Position numbers and translations under genes: made by a program. DNA of 64,000 bases from Falsiroseomonas stagni DSM 19981. GTDB lineage: Bacteria; Pseudomonadota; Alphaproteobacteria; Acetobacterales; Acetobacteraceae. The DNA lies in NCBI RefSeq assembly GCF_900114315.1, contig NZ_FOSQ01000001.1, forward strand, positions 1,135,468 through 1,199,467. The letters are read 5' to 3'. Numbering within the stretch: the first letter of the stretch is position 1; the number at the start of each line of letters is the position of its first letter. The notes below the pieces were generated by a model. The model was not told the origin of the DNA. It saw only the letters and a list, made by a program, of their open reading frames with translations, and did not search any database. This document shows, piece after piece, positions 7,988-15,366 of this stretch.

Positions 7988-9274
7988 ATGCTGCGCCAGG
8001 AGCAGAACGAGCTCGTCACCCGCACCGGCCCCGGCACGCCCATGGGCCAGCTCTTCCGCTCCTACTGGATCCCCGCGCTGCTGGCCGAGGAACTGCCGGA
8101 AGACGGCTGCCCGCCCGTCCGCATCAAGCTGCTGTCGGAGCGCCTGCTGGCGGTGCGGGACAGTGAGGGCCGCTACGGCCTGATCGACGAATTCTGCGCC
8201 CATCGCGGCGTCTCGCTCTGGTTCGGCCGGAACGAGGATGGCGGCATCCGCTGCCCCTATCACGGCTGGAAATACGACGTGACCGGGCAATGCGTGGAGG
8301 TCCCGTCGGAGCCCGCCGAGAACGGCTTCTGCCAGAAGATCAAGCTGACCGGCTACAAGCTGGTGAAGATCGGCGACATCCTCTGGGCCTATATGGGGCC
8401 GGCGGAGAGCGAGCCGCCGCTGCCGGAATGGGAATTCGCGAAAGTCGCCCCCGCCCAGACCTTCACCAGCAAGCGGCTGCAGGAATGCAACTGGTTGCAG
8501 GCGATGGAAGGCGGCATCGATTCCTCCCACGTCTCCTGGCTGCATCGCGGCGCGCTGAATTCCGACCCCCTCTTCAAGGGCGCCAAGGGCAACCAGTATA
8601 ACCTCAAGGACGCGAAGCCGGTCTTCGAGGTCGTGGAAGCCCCGGGCGGCCTCTACATCGGCGCAAGGCGGAATGCAGAAGATGGACAATACTACTGGCG
8701 CATCACGCCCTGGGTGATGCCGAGCTTCACCATGGTGCCGCCGCGCGGCGACCACCCCGTGCACGGCCATTTCTGGATTCCCATCGATGATGAGAATTGC
8801 TGGGCCTGGTCCTTCGACTACCACCCGACCCGCGCGCTGACGGACCATGAACGCCAGGCGATGCTGGATGGCCACGGCATCCACGTCACCTACGTCCCCG
8901 GCACCTACCGCCCGGCGGCCAACAAGGACAACGACTACCTCATGGACAGGGAGGCGCAGAAACTGGGGAAAACCTATTCCGGCGTCGCCGGCATCGCCAT
9001 GCAGGATGCGTCGCTCCAGGAAAGCATGGGCCCCATCGTCGACCGCACGAAGGAGAATCTGGTCTCCACCGACAACGGCATCATCATGGCCCGCCACCGC
9101 CTGATGCGCGCGGCGAAGGCGCTGGCGGAAAAGGGCGTGCTGCCGCCGGGGCGCGATGCGGCCCACCAGCGCGTGCGCTCCGCCGCCGTCATCCTGCCGC
9201 CCGACCAGGCGTTCAAGGATGCGGCGGCGGAGGATCTGACGGTGCGGGAAGGCGTGAAGCAGTCCTCCGTCTGA
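7988..9274 (+). CDS. Rieske aromatic ring-hydroxylating oxygenase, alpha subunit (phthalate 4,5-dioxygenase-like)
   Basis: A 428-residue non-haem iron oxygenase subunit that activates O2 to hydroxylate an aromatic or heteroaromatic ring. The Rieske cluster ligands are C70-x-H72 (CAHRGVSL) and C89-x2-H92 (CPYHGWK). The mononuclear iron site shows NWLQAMEGGIDSSHVSWLH near 168-186, with the bridging Asp178 and iron ligands His181 and His186. No small beta subunit gene is present, fitting the alpha-only phthalate oxygenase type. Electrons would come from the ferredoxin at 11998 and the reductase at 9747. The stop overlaps the start of the next gene by one base (TGATG). The ring substrate is unknown. 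Confidence 0.93.
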   Translation: MLRQEQNELVTRTGPGTPMGQLFRSYWIPALLAEELPEDGCPPVRIKLLSERLLAVRDSEGRYGLIDEFCAHRGVSLWFGRNEDGGIRCPYHGWKYDVTGQCVEVPSEPAENGFCQKIKLTGYKLVKIGDILWAYMGPAESEPPLPEWEFAKVAPAQTFTSKRLQECNWLQAMEGGIDSSHVSWLHRGALNSDPLFKGAKGNQYNLKDAKPVFEVVEAPGGLYIGARRNAEDGQYYWRITPWVMPSFTMVPPRGDHPVHGHFWIPIDDENCWAWSFDYHPTRALTDHERQAMLDGHGIHVTYVPGTYRPAANKDNDYLMDREAQKLGKTYSGVAGIAMQDASLQESMGPIVDRTKENLVSTDNGIIMARHRLMRAAKALAEKGVLPPGRDAAHQRVRSAAVILPPDQAFKDAAAEDLTVREGVKQSSV

Positions 9275-9750
9275 TGGAATCGCAATCGGCCCGCGCGACG
9301 ACGGCGGCGGAATCCCGCTTCCGGATCGCCAACCCCAACTCCCTGCCGCGCACGACGGCGATCGTCCCGCTCGATTCCGCCGCCGCGGCGACGCTCGCGG
9401 AACTGCGCGGCGGCCCCTGGCAGCGCGCCATCTTCGTGGAACTCGACCAGGGCGGCGACTGGATCGCGCAGCTTCCCGGCCGCACGCGCGCCCTGGTCGC
9501 GGCGATCACGGAAGCCAGCCTGGTCCTGCTGGTCGCCACCGCCGGCGCCGATGCCCGCGCGGCCGCCGTGGTGGCGGAAGCCGCGCAGGCGCAGGGCCGC
9601 ATGATCGCCGCCGTGGTGCTGGACAGCGGGGATGCCGATCCCGCGGCCCTTGAGCGCAGCCTGGCCGCGCTGCGTCCCCATGCCGGGATGCTCGTGCTGG
9701 CCGATGGCACGGATTACGTCGCCGCCCTGCTGGAGGCGCTGCGCGCGTGA
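9274..9750 (+). CDS. protein of unknown function within the ring-hydroxylating operon
   Basis: A 158-residue soluble protein that I do not recognise. It lies between the oxygenase and its presumed reductase with a one-base overlap upstream (TGATG) and a GTGA overlap downstream, so it is clearly part of the operon and co-translated. The sequence alternates beta-like and helical stretches such as RAIFVELDQGGDW, ASLVLLVATAG and GRMIAAVVLD, which looks like a small Rossmann-type alpha/beta domain. A loose resemblance to the FtsZ/tubulin nucleotide sheet was noticed, but the glycine-rich GTP loop is absent. There is no signal peptide and no membrane segment. A role as an accessory of the oxygenase is only inferred from position. 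Confidence 0.75.
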   Translation: MESQSARATTAAESRFRIANPNSLPRTTAIVPLDSAAAATLAELRGGPWQRAIFVELDQGGDWIAQLPGRTRALVAAITEASLVLLVATAGADARAAAVVAEAAQAQGRMIAAVVLDSGDADPAALERSLAALRPHAGMLVLADGTDYVAALLEALRA

Positions 9751-10958
9751 CGCGGCATGTCGTCATCATCGGCGGCGGCCAGGCCGGCGGCCGCTTCGCC
9801 GAGGCGCTCCGCAAGGGCGGCAGCGACGCGCGCATCACGATGCTCGCGGAAGAACCACACGCTCCCTATGAACGCCCGCCGCTGTCGAAGGATGTGCTCT
9901 CCGGCAAGGCGGCGCCCGACACCACGCGCCTCCCCGTGGACTGGGCCGCGCTCGGCATCGACATCCTCGAAGGCGTGCGCGCCGAATCCATCGACCGCGG
10001 CGCGAAGCGCGTGCAGCCCGCCGGCGGTGGCGCCCCCATCCCCTACGACACACTCGTGCTGGCAACGGGTGCCCGTCCGCGCCGCCTGGCCGCGCTGACG
10101 GATGCGGACCTGCCGGTCTTCGCGCTGCGCAGCCTGGACGATGCCGCCGCGCTGCATGCCATCCTCACCCCCGGCCGCCGCATCCTGCTGATCGGCGGTG
10201 GCGTCATCGGGCTGGAAGTCGCGGCCACCGCCGCCGGCCTCGGCGCCCATCCCGTGGTTGTGGAGATGGCGCCCCGCCTGATGCCCCGGGGCTGCCCGCC
10301 CTTGATGGCGGACCGCCTGTTGGCGCTGCACCGCGCCCGCGGGGTGGAAGTCCATCTCGGCACCGGCGTCATCGCCGTGGACTGGGCCGGCGCCGGCATC
10401 ATCGCGACGCTGGGCAATGGCGAACGGATCGAGGCCGACGGCATCGTGCTCGGCATCGGCGCCGCGCCCGATGATGGCCTGGCTGCCGCCGCCGGGCTTC
10501 GCACCCGGGACGGCATCCTGGTCGATGGCCATGCGCGCAGCCTGGATAATCCGGACGTGCTCGCCATCGGCGACGTCGCCCGCCATCCCCTGCCGCGCTT
10601 CGGCGTGACGCTGCGCCAGGAAAGCTGGCGCCATGCGGAAGCCCATGCCCGCCACGCCGCCGCCGCGCTGCTGGACCCGTCGCTGCCGGACTATGACGAT
10701 GTGCCCGGCTTCTGGTCCGACCAGCACGGCACGCGCCTGCTGGTGGAGGGCCTGCCGCAGGAGGGCCAGGAAATCCTCCGCCCCGCCGCCACCGAATCCA
10801 CCTGGCACATCGCCGGGGATGGCCGCCTGGTCGGCGCCGCGACGCTCGGCGACAGCAAGGCCATGGCCGTCGCGCGGCGCCTCATCGCCGCCAGCGCCCG
10901 CCCCGACCCCGCCCGCCTGGCCGACCCCGCCAGCGACCTTCGCGCCCTGCTACGCTGA
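9747..10958 (+). CDS. FAD-dependent ferredoxin reductase
   Basis: A 403-residue NAD(P)H:ferredoxin oxidoreductase of the BphA4/rubredoxin-reductase type. The FAD-binding turn VVIIGGGQAGGRFAEAL starts at residue 5, followed by PYERPPLSKD, the VLATGARPR motif, an NAD-binding turn LLIGGGVIGLEVAATAAG near 150 and the second FAD motif VLAIGDVARHP. The start is the GTG at 9747, overlapping the previous stop (GTGA). It should feed electrons from NAD(P)H through the Rieske ferredoxin at 11998 to the oxygenase at 7988, giving a three-component system. A hairpin lies 10 bp after its stop. Confidence 0.92.
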   Translation: MTRHVVIIGGGQAGGRFAEALRKGGSDARITMLAEEPHAPYERPPLSKDVLSGKAAPDTTRLPVDWAALGIDILEGVRAESIDRGAKRVQPAGGGAPIPYDTLVLATGARPRRLAALTDADLPVFALRSLDDAAALHAILTPGRRILLIGGGVIGLEVAATAAGLGAHPVVVEMAPRLMPRGCPPLMADRLLALHRARGVEVHLGTGVIAVDWAGAGIIATLGNGERIEADGIVLGIGAAPDDGLAAAAGLRTRDGILVDGHARSLDNPDVLAIGDVARHPLPRFGVTLRQESWRHAEAHARHAAAALLDPSLPDYDDVPGFWSDQHGTRLLVEGLPQEGQEILRPAATESTWHIAGDGRLVGAATLGDSKAMAVARRLIAASARPDPARLADPASDLRALLR

Positions 10959-10968
10959 CATGGCCAGA

Positions 10969-10990
10969 CCGCGCCCCAAGCAGGGCGCGG
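10969..10990 (+). terminator. hairpin between reductase and Bug gene
   Basis: Eight-base perfect stem CCGCGCCC / GGGCGCGG with a six-base loop lies just after the reductase stop codon and ends before the ribosome site of the Bug gene. No T-tract follows, so it may stabilise or attenuate the transcript rather than end it. Confidence 0.35.
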
Positions 10991-11012
10991 CGGCCCCGAG
11001 GAGAAACGTCCC

Positions 11013-11984
11013 GTGCCCCTGATCCGCCGCCGTGCCCTGCTCACCCTTCCGCTCGCCACCGCCGCCATCCCGGCGCGCGCGCAGGATGCCTGGCCCAACC
11101 GCCCCATCCGCATCACCGCCCCCTTCGCGCCGGGCGGCAGCGCGGACACGTTGGGCCGCCTGGTGGCGCAGGAACTCCAGACCGCGCTCGGCCAGTCCGT
11201 GGTGGTGGAGAACCGCCCCGGCGCCGGCGGTGTCCTCGGCTCCCTGGCCGTCGCGCGCGCCGCGCCGGATGGCTACAGCTTCGTCATCTCCGGCATCGCG
11301 AGCCATGTCGTGGCGCCCGCCATCAACAGCGCCGCTGGCTTCGATCCGATCAAGGATTTCACCCACATCGCCTTTCTCGGCGGCCCGCCCACGGTCTTCA
11401 TCGTCAACAACAACATCCCGGCGCGGAACCTGGCGGAATTCGTGGCGCTGGCCCGCGGCGGCCAGCGCTTCGCCTTCGGGTCGCCCGGCGCGGGCACCCA
11501 TGGCCACCTCTTCGGCATCGCCTTCATGAATGCCGGGCGGTTCGAGATGGACCACATCCCCTATCGCGGCGCCGGTGCGGCGATGGGCGACATCATCGGC
11601 GGCAGCGTCCCGGCGGGCTCCATCACCCTCTCCTCCGCCGCCGGCGCCATCCGCGGTGGCCAGGTCCGCGCGCTCGCCTTGACCACCGCGACGCGCGCCC
11701 GCGCCTTCCCGGACCTGCCGACCTTCACCGAACAGGGTTTCCCGGACCTCGCCGCCATGACCTGGTTCGGCCTCTCCGGCCCCGCGGGCCTGCCCGCGCC
11801 CATCGTCGATCGCCTGAACCGGGAGGTGGTGCGCGCGATGGCGCTGCCCCGTATCCGCGACAGGCTGGAAGCCGATGCGACGGAGGCTGTATCCATGACC
11901 GCCGCCGAATACACCCGCTTCATCGAAACCGAGACGGCGCGCTGGGCCCCCATAGCCCGCGCCGCCGGCGTCCGCGCCGAATAG
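11013..11984 (+). CDS. Bug/TctC-family periplasmic solute-binding protein
   Basis: A 323-residue binding protein of the Bug family, expected to capture the substrate of the surrounding ring-hydroxylating pathway in the periplasm, as TphC does for terephthalate. The signal peptide carries RRR near residue 5 and ends near AIPARAQ. Family patterns follow: WPNRPIRITAPFAPGGSADT, VVVENRPGAGGVLGS, ARAAPDGY, IPYRGAGAAMGDIIGG and TFTEQGFPDL. Translation starts at GTG 11013, about nine bases after a GAGGAG ribosome site. No TctA or TctB membrane component is encoded in the window, so the partner permease must be elsewhere. Confidence 0.93.
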   Translation: MPLIRRRALLTLPLATAAIPARAQDAWPNRPIRITAPFAPGGSADTLGRLVAQELQTALGQSVVVENRPGAGGVLGSLAVARAAPDGYSFVISGIASHVVAPAINSAAGFDPIKDFTHIAFLGGPPTVFIVNNNIPARNLAEFVALARGGQRFAFGSPGAGTHGHLFGIAFMNAGRFEMDHIPYRGAGAAMGDIIGGSVPAGSITLSSAAGAIRGGQVRALALTTATRARAFPDLPTFTEQGFPDLAAMTWFGLSGPAGLPAPIVDRLNREVVRAMALPRIRDRLEADATEAVSMTAAEYTRFIETETARWAPIARAAGVRAE

Positions 11985-11997
11985 GAAAGCCCTGGCC

Positions 11998-12324
11998 ATG
12001 CCGCTCCTGCCGCTCATCGCCACCACCGCCATCGCCGAGGGAGAGGGCCAGCGCGTCGACACGCCCGAAGGCGCCTTCGCCGTCTTCAACCTGGGCGGCG
12101 AGTTCTTCGTCCTCGACAACACCTGCACCCACGGCCCCGGCAACCTCGGCGACGGCTTCATCGAGAATGAGGAAGTCGAATGCGACTTCCACCAGGGGCG
12201 CTTCTCCATCCGCAACGGCGCCGCGACGGCCGCCCCCTGCATCGATCCCGTCCGCGTCTGGGACGTGGTGATCCAGGACGGGCAGATCTGCATCGACCCC
12301 AAGGCCGGGCACTACGCGGTATGA
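11998..12324 (+). CDS. Rieske 2Fe-2S ferredoxin (ring-hydroxylating system)
   Basis: A 108-residue soluble ferredoxin with Rieske ligands C43-x-H45 (CTHG) and C62-x2-H65 (CDFHQG). It should shuttle single electrons from the FAD reductase to the oxygenase. It lies 13 bp after the Bug gene, and its stop overlaps the ATG of the PdxA-family gene (ATGA), so dehydrogenase and ferredoxin are translationally coupled. There is no signal peptide. The length and motif spacing match the BphA3/NdoA-type ferredoxins. Confidence 0.92.
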   Translation: MPLLPLIATTAIAEGEGQRVDTPEGAFAVFNLGGEFFVLDNTCTHGPGNLGDGFIENEEVECDFHQGRFSIRNGAATAAPCIDPVRVWDVVIQDGQICIDPKAGHYAV

Positions 12325-13301
12325 CACTCCCGGTTCTCGCGATCGCGCTGGGCGACCCCGCTGGCATCGGCCCCGAACTGGCGCTGAAGGCCGCGCTGCA
12401 TCCGCGCACGCGCGACCTCTGCCGCCCGATCCTGGTCGGTGATCCCGGCGTCATCGCGCATCACGCCGCCACCGCCGGCATCACCGCCCGCCTGGTCGAA
12501 CACGCCAGCGCGGACCACGCGGAAGCCGCGCCCGACACGGTCGATGTCCTGCCCCGCCAGCACTTCGCGCCCGGTGAATTCACCCTCGGCAGCGTCACCG
12601 CCCAGAACGGCCGCGCCTCCCTCGACAGTGCAAGCGCCGCCATCGCCGCCGCCCGCGCCGGCCAGGTCCATGCCGTGCTCGCGGCCCCCATGAACCAGAC
12701 GGCCATCGCCGCCGCCGGCATCGCCTTCGACGGCTACCCCACCTTCGTCGCGCGCGAATGCGGCATGGCGGAGGAAGACGTCTTCCTCATGCTCTGCTTC
12801 GACACCACGCGCATCGTCCACATCACCCTGCACGTCCCCGTCGCCCGCGCCCTGCAACTGCTGACGCAGGATCGCATCACCGCCGCCATCCTCGCCGCCG
12901 ACACCGCCCTCAAGCGCCTCGGCATCCCAGCACCCCGTATCGCCGTCGGCGGCCTCAACCCCCATGCCGGCGAAGGCGGGTTGTTCGGCAGCGAAGACGA
13001 CAGCATCACCACCCCCGCCATCGCCGCCGCCCGTGCCGCCGGCGCCACCGTGGACGGCCCCTTCGGCGCCGACACGATGTTCCACAAATCGGGCTACGAC
13101 GCCTTCACCGTCATGCTGCACGACCAGGGGCACATCGCCGCGAAAATGGTCGCCCCCCACCGCACCGCCGGCCTCACCATCGGCGCCCCCGTCCTGTTCT
13201 CCTCCGTCGCCCACGGCTCCGGCCACGACATCGCCGGCCGCGGCCAGGCGAACCCGACCGCCATGATCGAAGCGGTGGCGCGGCTGTGCGGGGCGGGGTG
13301 A
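12321..13301 (+). CDS. PdxA-family NAD-dependent dehydrogenase, candidate dihydrodiol-carboxylate dehydrogenase (TphB-like)
   Basis: A 326-residue metal- and NAD-dependent decarboxylating dehydrogenase of the PdxA family. Members include PdxA (vitamin B6), four-carbon phospho-acid dehydrogenases and TphB, which rearomatises the cis-dihydrodiol of terephthalate. Visible family motifs are IALGDPAGIGPELALKA at the start, a histidine-rich metal site THIT-like region VHITLHVPVA near 168-177, GLNPHAGEGGLFGSED, GPFGADTMF and MLHDQGHIAAKM. Co-translation with a Rieske ferredoxin and shared operon with the oxygenase favour a TphB-like role over PdxA. The operon ends here, followed by a perfect palindrome. 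Confidence 0.9.
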   Translation: MTLPVLAIALGDPAGIGPELALKAALHPRTRDLCRPILVGDPGVIAHHAATAGITARLVEHASADHAEAAPDTVDVLPRQHFAPGEFTLGSVTAQNGRASLDSASAAIAAARAGQVHAVLAAPMNQTAIAAAGIAFDGYPTFVARECGMAEEDVFLMLCFDTTRIVHITLHVPVARALQLLTQDRITAAILAADTALKRLGIPAPRIAVGGLNPHAGEGGLFGSEDDSITTPAIAAARAAGATVDGPFGADTMFHKSGYDAFTVMLHDQGHIAAKMVAPHRTAGLTIGAPVLFSSVAHGSGHDIAGRGQANPTAMIEAVARLCGAG

Positions 13302-13319
13302 CGGTGTTGGAAGCGTCGC

Positions 13320-13368
13320 GCGGGTAATCCTGGAGAGGGGCCGCCGGCCCCTCTCCAGGATTACCCGC
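13320..13368. terminator. 49-bp perfect palindrome after the ring-hydroxylating operon
   Basis: Two 24-base arms are perfectly complementary around a single central base at 13344. The arms begin GCGGGTAATCCTGGAG and end CCTCTCCAGGATTACCCGC. It starts 19 bp after the PdxA-family stop. As RNA it would form a very stable hairpin that could end or protect the transcript; there is no T-tract. It is the first module of a longer repeat block. Confidence 0.6.
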
Positions 13369-13560
13369 CAGGGGCCAGCGGGCCCCTGGACCCCAGGCTT
13401 TGCATCGATGGGTGATGGGAGGGGCACGGCGTATCCGCTTGTCCCACGGTCGTTCCGCGCCCCTCCCATCACCCATCGATTGAAGGGGGATCAAAGGGGC
13501 CGCTGCCCCTTTGCGGGGAAGGGGTACGGGGAAGGGGCGGAGCCCTTTCCCCGGGCCACC
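13369..13560. repeat. intergenic mosaic of GC-rich inverted repeats (block A)
   Basis: This gene-free stretch between the PdxA-family gene and the LysR gene is almost entirely hairpins. CCAGGGGCC/GGCCCCTGG (13368-13389, loop AGCG) matches a module in block C at 48487-48508. A 22-base perfect inverted repeat occupies 13404-13425 and 13459-13480 with a 33-base spacer. CAAAGGGGC/GCCCCTTTG is at 13492-13513 with a CGCT loop. No open frame with coding character was seen from 13302 to 13621. Confidence 0.7.
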
Positions 13561-13621
13561 GACGCGACGCTGCCGACACCCTCGCCCCACCCCCGCATGG
13601 CCGTGCTACACGCTTCCGGTC

Positions 13622-14542
13622 ATGGCGATCGATTTCCTCGGGCTGGAGGCGTTCCTGTCGATTGCGGAGCGGGGTTCGTTCCGCAAGGCGGCGGCGCATC
13701 TCAACCTGTCGCAGACGGCCTTGTCCCATCGCATCCGCAAGTTCGAGGAGGGGTTGGGCCTCAAGCTGCTGGCGCGCACCACCAGGCAGGTGACCTTGAC
13801 GCCGGCGGGGCTGGACCTGGCGTCCCGCGCCCGCGCCCCGGTGGAGGCCTTGAATGCGGCGCTGGGCGAGTTGCGCGCCGGCGCCGGTTCCGCCCAGCAA
13901 TCCGTGACGATCGGCTGCCTGCCGACGATCGCGGTGCATCACGTGCCGCGCCTGCTGGCCGATTTCTCCGCGGCCCATCCCGCCGTCACGGTGAAGGTCT
14001 TCGACAATTCCGCCAGCGAGATCGCGGAGCGGGTGGCGAGGGGGGAGGCCGAGTTCGGCATCACCATCGTCTCCGCCAATCGCTGGGACCTCGATATCGT
14101 GCCGCTGATGACGGAGGCTTTCGTCCTCGCCTGTCCCGCCGCGCATCCCTTCGCCCTGCGCCCGCACCTGGCCTGGTCGGACCTGGAGGGGCAGCCCCTG
14201 GTCCGCGTGGCGCCGCATACCGGCAACCGGGCCCTGCTGGATGAGGCGCTGGGCGCAAAGCGGGATGCGATGGATTGGCGGTATGAGGTCCAGCACCTGG
14301 CCACCGCGATCAGTATGGTGGAGGCTGGAATTGCCTTGGCCGTGGTGCCCCGCCTGGCGGTGGATGCCGCCGGCACCGCGGGGGTGGTGGCGGTGCCGTT
14401 GCGGGACCCGGCGGTGGTGCGGCGCCTCGGCGTGGTCTCCCGCCGCGGCGTGCCGCTGTCGCCGGCGGCGGAGGCGCTGCTGGCCCTGCTCCGCCAGCGC
14501 TTCAGGCCGGCCGCGCCGGCGCGCGCCCGGAAAACCGCCTGA
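13622..14542 (+). CDS. LysR-family transcriptional regulator
   Basis: A 306-residue LysR-type regulator. The winged helix-turn-helix occupies about residues 1-60: FLGLEAFLSIAERGSFRKAA, LNLSQTALSHRIRKFEE and TPAGLDL. The rest is the periplasmic-binding-protein-like effector domain (VTIGCLPTIAVHHVPRLL; EAGIALAVVPRLAV). The ATG at 13622 gives the standard N-terminus; upstream codons belong to the repeat block. It precedes the GalB-LigI operon on the same strand, so it probably controls that operon in response to a pathway intermediate. A candidate binding site lies at 14547. Confidence 0.93.
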   Translation: MAIDFLGLEAFLSIAERGSFRKAAAHLNLSQTALSHRIRKFEEGLGLKLLARTTRQVTLTPAGLDLASRARAPVEALNAALGELRAGAGSAQQSVTIGCLPTIAVHHVPRLLADFSAAHPAVTVKVFDNSASEIAERVARGEAEFGITIVSANRWDLDIVPLMTEAFVLACPAAHPFALRPHLAWSDLEGQPLVRVAPHTGNRALLDEALGAKRDAMDWRYEVQHLATAISMVEAGIALAVVPRLAVDAAGTAGVVAVPLRDPAVVRRLGVVSRRGVPLSPAAEALLALLRQRFRPAAPARARKTA

Positions 14543-14546
14543 CCCC

Positions 14547-14569
14547 ATTCATGCACACCCCCGCATAAT
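14547..14569. promoter_or_regulatory. candidate LysR-type operator upstream of the GalB-like gene
   Basis: An interrupted dyad ATTCATGC - eight bases - GCATAAT lies just after the LysR stop codon and about 75 bp before the GalB-like start. It is AT-rich against its surroundings and has the T-rich/A-rich outer arms of LysR boxes, though one arm has an extra base. This is inferred from position and symmetry only. Confidence 0.35.
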
Positions 14570-14644
14570 CCCACCGTTCTTTCCATTTGTCGCATGACGG
14601 GCCAGGCGCCATATGGCCGCCAATCGGACACCCAGGGGAAGCGC

Positions 14645-15361
14645 ATGCCCAAGACCGGATTTGTCGTCACCGCCCATCCCGGCGATTTCGTCTGGCGTGC
14701 GGGCGGGGCCATTGCCCTGCACGCGAAGCGCGGCTGGCGCGTGAAGATCCTCTGCCTGTCCTTCGGGGAGCGCGGCGAGAGCCAGTTCGCCTGGAAGGAC
14801 CCCAACGCCACCCTCGAATCCGTCAAGGCCGCCCGCAAGGCGGAGGCCGAGGCCGCGGCCGCCGTGCTGGGCGCGGAGATCGAGTTCATGGATGCCGGCG
14901 ACTACCCGCTGGTGACGACGCCGGCGATGATGGACCGCGCCATCGACCTGTTCCGCGAACTGAACCCCGCCTGGGTCCTCACGCATTCCCTCAACGACCC
15001 ATACAACCTGGACCACCCGGAGGCGACGCGCTTCGCCCAGGCCGCGCGCATCGTGGCGCAGGCGATGGGCCACAAGCCCGGCCCAGGCTACAGCTACGCC
15101 GCGCCCCCCGTCTTCCTGTTCGAGCCCCACCAGCCCGAGCAGTGCAACTTCCAGCCCAACGTCATCCTCAACATCGATGACGCCTGGGAGACCAAGCGCC
15201 GTGCCTTCGAATGCCTGCCCGCGCAGAAGCACCTCTGGGCCTATTACGAGCGGGTGGCGCTGAACCGCGGCATGCAGGGCGGCCGCAACTCCGGCAAGGC
15301 GATGGTGTATGGCGAGGCCTATCAGCGCCTCTTCCCGATGATCATGGACGAGCTGGCGTAA
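14645..15361 (+). CDS. PIG-L/LmbE-fold hydratase, GalB-like (4-oxalomesaconate hydratase)
   Basis: A 238-residue zinc protein of the PIG-L deacetylase fold. It resembles GalB, which hydrates 4-oxalomesaconate to 4-carboxy-4-hydroxy-2-oxoadipate in gallate/protocatechuate 4,5-cleavage. The GalB-type features are AHPGDFVWRAGGAIALH near the N-terminus in place of the deacetylase AHPDDE, LSFGERGES, THSLNDPYNLDHPEA, FEPHQPEQC and a C-terminal LWAYYERVALNRGMQ. The start at ATG 14645 follows a GGGGAAGCGC ribosome region. A LigI-like lactonase in the same operon supports the assignment. Five bases separate it from the next gene. Confidence 0.82.
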   Translation: MPKTGFVVTAHPGDFVWRAGGAIALHAKRGWRVKILCLSFGERGESQFAWKDPNATLESVKAARKAEAEAAAAVLGAEIEFMDAGDYPLVTTPAMMDRAIDLFRELNPAWVLTHSLNDPYNLDHPEATRFAQAARIVAQAMGHKPGPGYSYAAPPVFLFEPHQPEQCNFQPNVILNIDDAWETKRRAFECLPAQKHLWAYYERVALNRGMQGGRNSGKAMVYGEAYQRLFPMIMDELA

Positions 15362-15366
15362 CCTCC

